This document shows positions 1 to 6,900 of a stretch of DNA of 12,472 nucleotides, piece by piece. Under the pieces are notes generated by a model, which saw nothing but the letters and a program-made list of their open reading frames with translations, had not been told where the DNA came from and did no database searches. The first letter of the stretch is position 1. The number at the start of each line of letters is the position of its first letter. The position numbers were made by a program, and so were the translations under genes. This DNA is from CAZXEJ01 sp964639895. Its GTDB lineage: Bacteria; Desulfobacterota_D; UBA1144; Nemesobacterales; JADFKM01. The stretch spans positions 1 through 12,472 of the forward strand of contig CAZXEJ010000052.1 in NCBI GenBank assembly GCA_964639895.1. Reading direction: 5' to 3'.

Positions 1-95
1 GAGGTGTTTAAAGCCCGGACCGTCAAGGCTGGTGTTGATACCAGGACTGCGACGGCGATCACCGACGCCGCGGCCGATGGGATATCGATGCGCAC
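1..95 (-). CDS. N-terminal fragment of an unidentified, probably exported or membrane protein
   Basis: Only the first 31 codons lie in the window; the gene runs off the left edge. The start is read as GTG at 95-93, because a strong Shine-Dalgarno AGGAGGAG (complement of 105-112) stands 9 bases upstream and there is no ATG in this stretch. The peptide begins MRIDIPSAAASVIAVAVLVS and is followed by TPALTVRALNT. A short charged start is followed by a run of small hydrophobic residues, which fits a signal peptide or first membrane helix. No domain is visible, so the function cannot be named. It diverges from the S8 protease gene and shares the 134-167 control region with it. Codon use is C/G-ending, like most genes here. 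The good ribosome-binding site supports a real gene, but the short length keeps confidence moderate. Confidence 0.5.
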   Translation of the reverse strand, partial: MRIDIPSAAASVIAVAVLVSTPALTVRALNT

Positions 96-133
96 CGTGG
101 GTGGCTCCTCCTAGGGGGGTTGCGTCCCCGAGA

Positions 134-167
134 CGGATAATACATTATTACCCTATTACCTTATCCG
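134..167. promoter_or_regulatory. AT-rich repeat element between divergent genes (candidate operator)
   Basis: A 7-bp perfect inverted repeat, CGGATAA (134-140) and TTATCCG (161-167), encloses two direct copies of TATTACC (146-152 and 154-160) with an 8-base period. Read on the minus strand, the element is a run of GGATAA, GGTAATA, GGTAATA and an inverted TTATCC. It is a sharp AT-rich island in GC-rich DNA, 39 bases upstream of the minus-strand start at 95. TATTAT on the minus strand (142-137) could act as a -10 box, but I see no matching -35. A regulator-binding site or the core of a divergent promoter is inferred. Confidence 0.45.
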
Positions 168-338
168 CATCCACGTGCGGCAACAACCGTGTCCGTCCGT
201 GACAGCCGACACCCCGGCGCGCACGTGGACACCCGTCCACGGCTCGTGCGGCCGCTCGCTTCCGCTGCGTGCGGGGCTGCGTGCACGTGGTGCGTACACG
301 ATCCGGCCGTGCTTGATACCACAAGGAGGGTTCATTCA
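168..338 (+). promoter_or_regulatory. Leader region of the S8 protease gene with a perfect hairpin
   Basis: No gene is supported here. A 7-bp hairpin, CGTGGAC (224-230), loop ACCC, GTCCACG (235-241), could form in the leader RNA. The palindrome CACGTG occurs three times, at 172-177, 222-227 and 284-289. A strong ribosome-binding site AAGGAGGG (323-330) ends 8 bases before the GTG at 339 and decides that start. I see no clear -35/-10 pair for the protease. Confidence 0.4.
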
Positions 339-2060
339 GTGTTTGCCATCGCCGAGGTTTCGTTAAATCCCGTGGACTCCGTCCGGCTTGTACTCGCGGC
401 GCTCTGCGTCGCGGTGGCATTGGGCGCTTTCGCCCGGCCTTCAGCCGCCTCCGGCGACGATGTGGTAGTCGAGAGCGAGGTCTACGAGGAGCTGGCCTCT
501 TCGCCACGGGTGGACGTCATCGTGGTTCTCAGCACCCCTGGTCCCGTGCCTGCGGATCTGGCCATGCGGTCGGCCGAGGTCGCGGCTCTGGTAGACACCG
601 TATTGGCGGGGATTCCGCAGAGCGAGGTGGAGGTCAGGGCGCGGTGGGAGGCCGTCGGGGCCTTTGCGGCCCGCGTCACGCTCGAGGGTGTGAGGCTTCT
701 GTCGCATATGGAGGGAGTGAAGAAAGTTGTTCTCGACGTCCCCGGTGGCGGGGGGCTTACCGAGAGCGTCCCTCTCATCAACGCCGACGTCGTAGGGGCC
801 ATGGGATACGGGGGAGAAGGTGTGGTGGTGGCGGTACTGGATACGGGTGTGGACGCTTCACACCCCGATCTCGAGGGCGACGTCATCGACGAGCACTGTT
901 TCTGCGTGAGCGAGGGAGGGGGCGGCTGTTGTCCCGGCGGCGCGACGGAGGCGGGAGGTCCTGGAAGCGCCATGGATGACAACGGCCACGGGACCAACAT
1001 AGCGGGAATCATCACATCAGACGGCCTCGTGGCTCCGCCCGGCGTGGCGCCCGGGGCGAAGATCGTCGCCGTGAAAGTGCTCGATAAGGACAACAGGTTC
1101 TCCTCGCTCGCTCAGGTCGTCTCAGGTCTCAACTGGGTTATAGTCAACCATCCCGAGGTTGACGTGATAAACATGAGCCTCGGCACCGACCGCCTTTTCT
1201 CAGGACCCTGTGACGGCGATGGGTTGGGGCTTGTGTTCGCCGATCCCGTGGCAACGCTAAAGGCGCGCGGCGTACTGGTGGTGGCCTCGACGCAGAACGA
1301 CGGTTCGCCGACCCAGATAGCGGCTCCGGCTTGCCTCTCTTCGACTGTGGCCGTGAGCGCCGTCTACGACTCGTCGTTCGGCCCCAGCTTCGTCTTCGAC
1401 TGCCTCGACCTGACGGCTGCGGACGTCGTGCCCTGCTTCGCCAACAACAACCCCTTCGTTGACCTGCTGGCGCCGGGGGCCAAGATAGTGTCCTCGGGTC
1501 CGGGGGGCGGGTTGCTCGCCCAATCCGGCACCTCGCAGGCCGCGGCCCACGTCTCGGCCTCGGCGGCCGTACTGATGGGAGCGGCCCCCGAGCTGGGCGC
1601 GGACGGGGTGCTTGCCGTGCTCAAGGAGACCGGGGTGCCCGTGACCGATGCGAGAAACGGTGTGACGCTGCCGCGGATAAACCTGCTTGCTGCACTCAAC
1701 GCCGCCGTTCCAGTGAGCGGCGAAGACTGCACCGATCTTGCCGACAACGACGGCAACGGTCTCATCGACTGCGAAGACCCCGCCTGCGACGGCAAGCCTT
1801 CCTCGGAGGGTGCGCCGTGCGAGTTCGGTGTGGAGACGTCGTGTACGGACGGCGCCGACAACGACGCCGACGGTGCCGTGGACGCCGCCGATCCCGACTG
1901 CGAGAGAAGCGAAGGAGCGGGAGACTCGGTACCGGTCTCCTGCTCGCTGACCGGAGTGCCGTCGGCACGAGGCCGCTGGGGTGCCGCCTCGGCCGCCTTG
2001 CCGATCGTGCCTTTGCTACTGCTACCTCTGCTCGCCGCTAGGTTTCGCCGCTCCCGGTGA
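339..2060 (+). CDS. Secreted subtilisin-like (S8) serine protease with Cys-rich repeats and C-terminal anchor
   Basis: Predicted to be an exported endopeptidase held at the cell surface. From the GTG start at 339 the protein has 573 residues. Residues about 14-38 form a signal peptide (VDSVRLVLAALCVAVALGAF, then RPSAAS). A propeptide-like region precedes the S8 domain (about 140-455). The triad is visible: Asp168 (VLDTGVD), His217 (NGHGTN) and Ser399 (SGTSQAAAH), with oxyanion Asn320 (STQNDGS). Between Asp and His is an insertion with Cys187, Cys189, Cys197 and Cys198 (HCFC, then GCCP). More cysteines, 291, 332, 355 and 366, suggest disulfides and life outside the cytoplasm. Residues 464-521 carry two CxDxxDND-type acidic repeats. 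The C-terminus has Cys535, a hydrophobic run (about 554-566) and Arg-rich RFRRSR, like MYXO-CTERM-type sorting tails. A longer reading from 189 is open but lacks a ribosome-binding site. The S8 assignment is firm; its substrate is unknown. Confidence 0.9.
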   Translation: MFAIAEVSLNPVDSVRLVLAALCVAVALGAFARPSAASGDDVVVESEVYEELASSPRVDVIVVLSTPGPVPADLAMRSAEVAALVDTVLAGIPQSEVEVRARWEAVGAFAARVTLEGVRLLSHMEGVKKVVLDVPGGGGLTESVPLINADVVGAMGYGGEGVVVAVLDTGVDASHPDLEGDVIDEHCFCVSEGGGGCCPGGATEAGGPGSAMDDNGHGTNIAGIITSDGLVAPPGVAPGAKIVAVKVLDKDNRFSSLAQVVSGLNWVIVNHPEVDVINMSLGTDRLFSGPCDGDGLGLVFADPVATLKARGVLVVASTQNDGSPTQIAAPACLSSTVAVSAVYDSSFGPSFVFDCLDLTAADVVPCFANNNPFVDLLAPGAKIVSSGPGGGLLAQSGTSQAAAHVSASAAVLMGAAPELGADGVLAVLKETGVPVTDARNGVTLPRINLLAALNAAVPVSGEDCTDLADNDGNGLIDCEDPACDGKPSSEGAPCEFGVETSCTDGADNDADGAVDAADPDCERSEGAGDSVPVSCSLTGVPSARGRWGAASAALPIVPLLLLPLLAARFRRSR

Positions 2061-2268
2061 GGAGACGGCTTCGGCTTCGGATGGGGGTGGAAACTTGTAA
2101 TGCCGCCCCGGCCACGCATATTATAATGGTACGGGCCGATCCCGGCAGGGATGATGCGGTCTGCTGCCGCAGGGGTGCCTGCGTCGCTTCAGTCCCGGAC
2201 CCGTTGCGGGGCGGCGTGTTCGTCTGCGGAGCGGCCGGAAAACAATACCGCGAGGTGCATAGAACAGC
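2061..2268 (+). promoter_or_regulatory. Promoter and leader of the SPFH gene
   Basis: A perfect TATAAT (2122-2127) sits in an AT-rich spot, predicting a start near 2134 and a leader of about 135 bases. No good -35 is present at 16-18 bases; TTGTAA (2095-2100) is 21 bases away. The leader contains a 6-bp hairpin with a 4-base loop (CGCAGG 2168-2173, CCTGCG 2178-2183) and a smaller one (CCCG 2200-2203, CGGG 2207-2210). GAGGTG (2252-2257) is the ribosome-binding site, 11 bases before the ATG. No U-tract terminator for the protease gene was seen. Confidence 0.5.
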
Positions 2269-3204
2269 ATGAAACCGAGGTTTACCAACCAGATAGCCAT
2301 AGCCGTCATAGCCGTAGTGATACTGATCCTGTTCCTCAACCCGTTCGTTACCATCGAGAGCGGCCAGGTGGGCATTAAGAAGACGTTCGGTGAGTACTCC
2401 TACAGGGAGCTGGAGCCGGGGATACATCTTATCGTTCCCATCGTACAATCGGTGCAGAAGGTCGACGTGAGGGTGCAGACCATAAACTACACGACCAGCG
2501 GCACGCGCGAGGGCAAGGGGCTGGTCAGGCGCAAGCCCATCCAGGTGTTGGATCAGCGCGGCCTGCCCATAGTGATAGAGCTCACCGTACAGTTCCGCCT
2601 CATCAAGGACAAGGCCTCGGAGACCGTCGAGCGGTGGGGGCTCGATTGGAGCGAGAAGATAATCAACCCCACGGTGCGCGAAGTGGTGCGTGACGTCGTG
2701 GGCAGCTATCCGGCCGAGATAATACCGACGAAGAGGCAGGAGATAGCCGTTGGCATCTCGGACAAGATAAAGGAAAGGATAAAGGAGATATCCGAGGATG
2801 CCGTGTCGATTGTCGGCGTGCAGTTGCGAAACGTCGAGCTGCCCAACGAGATAGCCCAGAAGATCAAGGAGGTTCAGGTGGCCAAGCAAGAGGCCGCCAA
2901 GATGGTCTACATCGAGGAGAGGGCCAAGCGCGAACAGCAGGTCAAGATAATAGAGGCCGAGACGAAGAAGCTCGAGAGGATAAAGAAGGCTGAAGGGGCC
3001 TCGGCCAGCAAGATAAAGGAGGCCGAGGGTATTGCCAAGGCCAACGAGCTCATCCAGCGCTCCATTACCGATAAGATGATCAGGTGGAAGGAACTGGACG
3101 TGGAGATGGAGCTCGCCCGCAGCATCCGCGACAACCCTAACGCGACGGTGTTCATAAACACGCCGTCTTCGAACCTGCACATGTGGCTGAAGAAGAAGGA
3201 GTGA
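2269..3204 (+). CDS. SPFH/prohibitin-family membrane protein (HflC/prohibitin-like)
   Basis: A 311-residue protein with one N-terminal membrane helix (about 8-27, rich in Ile, Val and Leu). The SPFH/band-7 domain (about 28-190) starts with the typical VTIESGQVGIKKTFGEY and continues through LEPGIHLIVPIVQSVQKVDV. A long charged, Lys/Glu/Ala-rich helix follows (about 193-262: KEVQVAKQEA, KIIEAETKK, KIKEAEGIAKA). Family members form large ring or cage assemblies in the membrane and modulate FtsH-type proteases or membrane organisation; that role here is inference. The length fits single prohibitin-like proteins, and there is no HflK partner next door. It lies 208 bases after the secreted S8 protease with its own -10 box, so it is probably separately transcribed. 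It converges on the ubiB-like gene. The assignment to the superfamily is firm; the HflC versus prohibitin subclass is open. Confidence 0.9.
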   Translation: MKPRFTNQIAIAVIAVVILILFLNPFVTIESGQVGIKKTFGEYSYRELEPGIHLIVPIVQSVQKVDVRVQTINYTTSGTREGKGLVRRKPIQVLDQRGLPIVIELTVQFRLIKDKASETVERWGLDWSEKIINPTVREVVRDVVGSYPAEIIPTKRQEIAVGISDKIKERIKEISEDAVSIVGVQLRNVELPNEIAQKIKEVQVAKQEAAKMVYIEERAKREQQVKIIEAETKKLERIKKAEGASASKIKEAEGIAKANELIQRSITDKMIRWKELDVEMELARSIRDNPNATVFINTPSSNLHMWLKKKE

Positions 3205-3570
3205 GAATGCCCGGTGGGGGGGTTGCCTCCGGAGCGGCGTTTCAGAAGCGGTGGGGTGGCGATTACGACCTGGGGGGCGTTGATGTCCCTCCGAATGGTG
3301 GAGGGGTGCCTCGGGGGGGTGTGCGAGGGTGGAGCACGGAGGGGGGCGGCCCCCCACGCGGTTAAGGCCTCGCGAGCCCTGGGGTGCATTGGTTGTGCAT
3401 CAAGCGAGGGGAGGAGGGATGATGGAGACCGCTCCCTGAGGATTGGGAGAAAGGCCGTGCCTCGGGACCCCGTGAGGGTGGCGGTGGTGATGGGAGAAGC
3501 GTATATCCCGTCAACGCAAAGCTGTCCCTTTCACGCCGAGACCGCCTGAGGGCGGTGGTGCCGGCCCGAC
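3205..3570. other. G-rich gap between convergent genes
   Basis: No gene is supported in these 366 bases; the short open frames are Gly/Arg-rich and lack start signals. Runs of G dominate the plus strand. GGGG, GGG, GGG and GGG with loops of 6, 1 and 7 bases at 3303-3329 fit the G-quadruplex pattern. A perfect hairpin GGGGGG-CGG-CCCCCC lies at 3341-3355. CCTCGC (3368-3373) and GCGAGG (3404-3409) form another inverted repeat. None is followed by a T-run on either strand. Confidence 0.6.
3541..3556. terminator. Hairpin between convergent gene ends, possible weak terminator
   Basis: ACCGCC (3541-3546), loop TGAG, GGCGGT (3551-3556) is a perfect 6-bp GC-rich hairpin, 15 bases beyond the stop codon of the minus-strand kinase gene. 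It could help end transcription from either side, but neither strand has the T-run of a standard intrinsic terminator, so confidence is low. Confidence 0.3.
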
Positions 3571-5220
3571 TCAGTAGTCGTCCCCTGAGCGCAAAACGGA
3601 GAAGGCCACCGTAAGGCCGAGCACGGTTGCAAACAGCAGTCCCACCGCACCCATCAGCCAGCCGAGCCATGACTCCGTAGCCAGCAGCAATACGAACGAA
3701 GCGGCAAGGACGATTGCCATGAGCCCCAGGATGACGAACCGGTTTAGCACCCTTTCCCAGGCGCGCGCCCTGGCCCTGGCGCTTGTGTCCTCGATCCGAA
3801 GCTTGAGGCTTCCCTGTTCGATCGAGTCCAGGAGCGACCGCAGCTTGAGCGGTGCCTCCTGTACGGTCGAAGAGAGGGCGATCACTGCCTTGGTCACGTC
3901 CTTGGAAAGGCGTGCCAGGCTGTAGCGCGACTTGAACAGCTCGACGAAGTGGTCGTAGCCCTCTTCGAACACGTTTATGTCGGGATCGAGTTCCTTGCCG
4001 ACCCCTTCCATCGTTATGAGGGCCTTTATCACCAGCAGGTAATCGTAGGGGATGCGTATCTTGTGGCGGAACGCCCCCTCGATGATGTCGTGGATGAACC
4101 CCTTGAATTCCAGGTGGCGCAGTTGCTTGCCGAAGTGGCGGTCGCACACGTCGAGCACGTCCTTGCGGAACTCGGCCACATCGACCTCCTCTTCTTGGAG
4201 GCCGATGCGGAGCAGTATGGAGACCACCTCCTCGAAGTCCTCCCTTCCGAGGGCGAGCATGAGCAGCAGGATCTTCTCCCTCACCTCCTCGCTGACCCGG
4301 CCCGCTTCGCCCAGGTCGAGGAAGTTGATCGTGGGTCCCTCGGTGACGAGCACATTACCCGGGTGGGGGTCGGCGTGGAAGAATCCGTCGCGGAATATCA
4401 TGTCGATCACTATGTGGAGTCCGAGGCGGGCGATCTCGCAAGGGTCGTAACCGGCCGCGCGGGCGTCCGTGATCTTGACGCCGTCGACGTACTCCATGGT
4501 GAGCACCTTTTTGCCCGACAGCTCGTGGAATACGCGCGGGAAGTTGGCATGGGGGTTGTTGTGGAAGTTCCTGCGGAACCTCTCGCTGTTTGCGGCCTCG
4601 ACGGTGAAGTCGAGCTCCTTCATGAGGACGCGCTCGAACTCGCGCACGATCTTGGTGGGCGAGTAGAACCTGAGCTCGGGGATGCTTTTTGTGGCTAGTC
4701 GCGCCAGCAGGTAGAGCAGGTCGATGTCGGTCTCGATGACGCTCTTTATACCGGGCCGCTGCACCTTGACCGCGACCACGGTGCCGTCCTTAAGAGCGGC
4801 GCGGTGCACCTGTGCGAGCGAGGCCGAGGCCACGGGCAGGGGATCGAACTCCTTGAACACGTTCCCTATCTCCTCGCCCAGTTCGAGCCGTATCTGCTGG
4901 GCCACCTCGGCCAAGGATACGGGTTCTACCTCGTCCTGCAGCTTGGAGAACTCACGCGCGTAGGCGGGGGGGATGAGGTCGGCACGGGTGCTCAGGATCT
5001 GGCCGAACTTCACGAACGTGGGGCCCAACTCCTCGAGGACGCGGCGCAGCCTCTCGGGTTCGCTCCCGGGCGGGGGTTCTGCGGGCAACAGATGGGATAT
5101 AAGCTTCGATTCCTCGAGTCCCAGGCGGCGCACAAGGTTGCCGAAGCCGTACTTGGCCAGGACGGCCACGATGTGGCTCAGGCGCTGGATGTCCTTGAGG
5201 CCCGCGAAGAGCGATATCAC
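3571..5220 (-). CDS. ubiB: ABC1/UbiB-family atypical kinase (AarF-like)
   Basis: A 549-residue member of the UbiB/ABC1/ADCK atypical kinase family, which supports biosynthesis or handling of ubiquinone-type isoprenoid lipids at the membrane. The family hallmarks appear in order: KFGQ (71-74), the Ala-rich loop ASASLAQVH (131-139), Lys152 in VAVKVQRPG, Glu202 in KELDF, catalytic HADPHPGN (282-289) and metal-binding DLGEAGR (302-308, in place of the usual DFG). Two hydrophobic helices at about 494-515 and 519-542 anchor the C-terminus, as in bacterial UbiB. I chose GTG at 5220 because AAAAGG stands 9 bases upstream. An in-frame TTG at 5226 overlaps the previous stop but is only 3 bases from that site. 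It lies 2 bases after the 442-residue gene, so translation is probably coupled. The family is certain; the ubiB symbol is tentative, since no other quinone gene is nearby and paralogues exist. Confidence 0.92.
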   Translation of the reverse strand: MISLFAGLKDIQRLSHIVAVLAKYGFGNLVRRLGLEESKLISHLLPAEPPPGSEPERLRRVLEELGPTFVKFGQILSTRADLIPPAYAREFSKLQDEVEPVSLAEVAQQIRLELGEEIGNVFKEFDPLPVASASLAQVHRAALKDGTVVAVKVQRPGIKSVIETDIDLLYLLARLATKSIPELRFYSPTKIVREFERVLMKELDFTVEAANSERFRRNFHNNPHANFPRVFHELSGKKVLTMEYVDGVKITDARAAGYDPCEIARLGLHIVIDMIFRDGFFHADPHPGNVLVTEGPTINFLDLGEAGRVSEEVREKILLLMLALGREDFEEVVSILLRIGLQEEEVDVAEFRKDVLDVCDRHFGKQLRHLEFKGFIHDIIEGAFRHKIRIPYDYLLVIKALITMEGVGKELDPDINVFEEGYDHFVELFKSRYSLARLSKDVTKAVIALSSTVQEAPLKLRSLLDSIEQGSLKLRIEDTSARARARAWERVLNRFVILGLMAIVLAASFVLLLATESWLGWLMGAVGLLFATVLGLTVAFSVLRSGDDY

Positions 5221-5222
5221 AC

Positions 5223-6551
5223 TCAATGACCTTTTATTCTCAGCTCTTCGAAGATGGTCTTGACGTCGAAGTAGGGCTCGCCCCGCCCGCGGGCCGATTC
5301 GTACAGGGATTCGAGCTCGCGGAGCAGTTTGAGAAGCTTCGGACGGTCCCGCTCCGAAGCGGCGCACTGGCGGGGGGTCTTGCCTCCCAGGGCGGCATGG
5401 GGCTCGTCCACCCATCTGCGATAATATTCAATCAAGGCGGCCTCGACCTCCTTCTGGCTGCGCGCCCCCGGCGGGAGCCGCCTTCCACCGCCTGCGGCCG
5501 TCTTCTTCACACCTCCGACCCTGTAGGCCGAGGGCTCCTTCTTCGTTCGATCGATAAGTTGGAGCTCTTCGCCCATCAGCCCCTCGAAGAACGACCACGC
5601 CTTTGCGGCCAGGCTCCTCGAATGGCACTCCACCGTCAGAACGTCCCCCTCTATTTCCACCGTTCCTATGACGCGCTTGCCCCCCTCGTCGAGCAGCGAG
5701 TAGAAGACCGCCTCCTCGCCACCGCCCACGATGCGCCTTACGTTTTGCGTCTTCTCTAGCGTCGATACCACGGACGTTGGATCGCGCATCCGGTATCGGG
5801 CCGAATGGAACACTATCTCCTCGCCCTCGGCCGTAACGTAACGGGGGTCGTCGACCATTCTTCTCAAGCGGTTCTCGATGTAGAATCCCCAGTCGCGCAG
5901 GAACTCCCCGACGGTGGCCGCCTCGCCCCGAAGCTGGCGGAAGGAGGCATACTCTTCGTTGAAGTATTCGAGTATGATGGGCTTGAAGTTGGGCGGATAT
6001 ATGGTTACGACGCCGGAGAAGTAGTGGCGGTCACCCACGGGAAGGGGACGTGCCGATACGATGTCGGGTGGAGTGGCCGACGAAGCCGTCGACGAGTCGG
6101 TGACTTCGTAGAGCTCTCCCCGAAAAAGATCCTCTAATACGATCCGCCCCGCGTTGCGATCGGTCTCCTTGAGCTCGAAGAAGCTGTGGGTGGCTCTCTT
6201 CCAGAGGCTTGCCATCTTCGCTTCGAGTGGACTCAGCGTAGGGGCCTCGTCTTCGGCCATGATCTCCACTATTCTGCGGCCGCTGTCGAGGAGGCGAAAA
6301 TCGAACAGGAACCAGTCGAAGAAGCGGGTGAACGTGATCTCGTCCAACTGCTCCTCGAGGTCTTCAACGAGGACGCTGGGGTCGTCGCGCCAGACGTAGA
6401 AGGCCTCGCCTATCTGGCTTTGTATCTTGTCCCTTTGTGAGATTTCGTAGAGCAGGCGGCGTAGGTTGTGCTCTGCCCGCTCGATTTCGGACTCGGTATT
6501 CCCCGTCGCGGCGGTCCTCTTGCGGCCGCCCCGTCCCTTGCGGCGTTCCAT
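5223..6551 (-). CDS. Conserved protein of unknown function, operon partner of UbiB
   Basis: A 442-residue cytoplasmic-looking protein with no signal peptide or membrane helix. The N-terminus is very basic (RRKGRGGRKR, 3-12). Residues about 70-150 contain TFTRFFDWFLFDFRLLDSG, then LSPLEAKMASLWKRA and VLEDLFRGELYEVTD. I recall this pattern from uncharacterised bacterial proteins that often also carry a zinc-binding SEC-C motif. Around 300-333 is VECHSRSLAAKAWSFFEGLMGE, and at 376-415 the segment YYRRWVDEPHAALGGKTPR, followed by an R-rich helix, another part of that family and somewhat like MbcA/ParS/Xre-type C-terminal domains. Here only Cys309 and Cys396 occur, so no SEC-C zinc site exists. 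The start is ATG at 6551: a promoter ends just upstream and there is no Shine-Dalgarno, so the mRNA is probably leaderless. Function is unknown; cotranscription with the UbiB-like kinase is its best clue. Confidence 0.8.
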   Translation of the reverse strand: MERRKGRGGRKRTAATGNTESEIERAEHNLRRLLYEISQRDKIQSQIGEAFYVWRDDPSVLVEDLEEQLDEITFTRFFDWFLFDFRLLDSGRRIVEIMAEDEAPTLSPLEAKMASLWKRATHSFFELKETDRNAGRIVLEDLFRGELYEVTDSSTASSATPPDIVSARPLPVGDRHYFSGVVTIYPPNFKPIILEYFNEEYASFRQLRGEAATVGEFLRDWGFYIENRLRRMVDDPRYVTAEGEEIVFHSARYRMRDPTSVVSTLEKTQNVRRIVGGGEEAVFYSLLDEGGKRVIGTVEIEGDVLTVECHSRSLAAKAWSFFEGLMGEELQLIDRTKKEPSAYRVGGVKKTAAGGGRRLPPGARSQKEVEAALIEYYRRWVDEPHAALGGKTPRQCAASERDRPKLLKLLRELESLYESARGRGEPYFDVKTIFEELRIKGH

Positions 6552-6558
6552 GTTGGGA

Positions 6559-6587
6559 AAATTAAACGATATGGGGGGGATTGTCAA
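6559..6587 (-). promoter_or_regulatory. Promoter of the unknown-ubiB operon, placed for a leaderless transcript
   Basis: On the minus strand a perfect -35 TTGACA (6587-6582) and a -10 TAATTT (6564-6559) are 17 bases apart. The last base of the -10 is 7 bases before the A of the ATG at 6551, so transcription should begin at or within a base or two of that A. The 15 bases before the ATG contain no purine-rich ribosome-binding site. A TTAATT reading of the -10 (spacer 16) is an alternative and gives nearly the same start. Confidence 0.65.
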
Positions 6588-6672
6588 TCGCGCGACGCCG
6601 GGCCGGTTGGTGGCCGGAAACGGAGGGCGCGGGTATTGGAGAGTGGAGCCCCCCGGTGCGTAACGGGTGAAA

Positions 6673-6690
6673 GGTGTTGCGGGTGTTGCG
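6673..6690 (+). repeat. Tandem duplicate of a nonamer
   Basis: GGTGTTGCG occurs twice in direct tandem (6673-6681, 6682-6690). The second copy's GTTGC (6685-6689) can pair with GCAAC (6697-6701) to form a small hairpin. No function is evident. Confidence 0.5.
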
Positions 6691-6737
6691 GCACGTGCAA
6701 CGCGGCCGCTCCGGCTCAGCGTGGGGGTTGTTATGGT

Positions 6738-6760
6738 GGGGTGGTGGGCTTGGGTGGGGG
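6738..6760 (+). other. G-quadruplex motif
   Basis: Four G-runs (GGGG 6738-6741, GGG 6746-6748, GGG 6752-6754, GGGGG 6756-6760) are separated by loops of 4, 3 and 1 bases, which satisfies the usual G3+N1-7 pattern. It lies about 150 bases upstream of the minus-strand operon promoter, with the G-rich strand being the non-template strand for plus-strand transcription. Confidence 0.6.
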
Positions 6761-6869
6761 CATCTCCTCGGGGTGGGAGCGAAGTGGGGGTGGCGGCGTC
6801 CACTCGTGCGAATGGACGTGGGCCGGGATGGTAGAGACTTTCCCGGGTGCGGCGGTGCGCTGGGTTGTC

Positions 6870-6900
6870 GGGGGCCTGAGGGGGAAAGGGGCTTTCGGGG
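6870..6900 (+). other. Strong G-quadruplex motif
   Basis: Four runs of at least four G (6870-6874, 6880-6884, 6888-6891, 6897-6900) with loops of 5, 3 and 5 bases. With four-tetrad potential this is the strongest quadruplex candidate in the window. Confidence 0.65.

Noticed and set aside
189..338. Longer N-terminus of the S8 protease, starting at 189
   Set aside because: It has no ribosome-binding site and would place the signal peptide about 65 residues in. GTG 339 has AAGGAGGG at good spacing.
2038..3357. 439-codon minus-strand frame opposite the SPFH gene
   Set aside because: It is antisense to a clear SPFH protein, with a Leu/Tyr/Arg/His-rich product and no start signals.
5221..5415. 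N-terminal extension of the UbiB-like kinase into the upstream gene
   Set aside because: It overlaps the end of the 442-residue gene by nearly 200 bases, is Arg/Pro-rich and resembles no ABC1 N-terminus.
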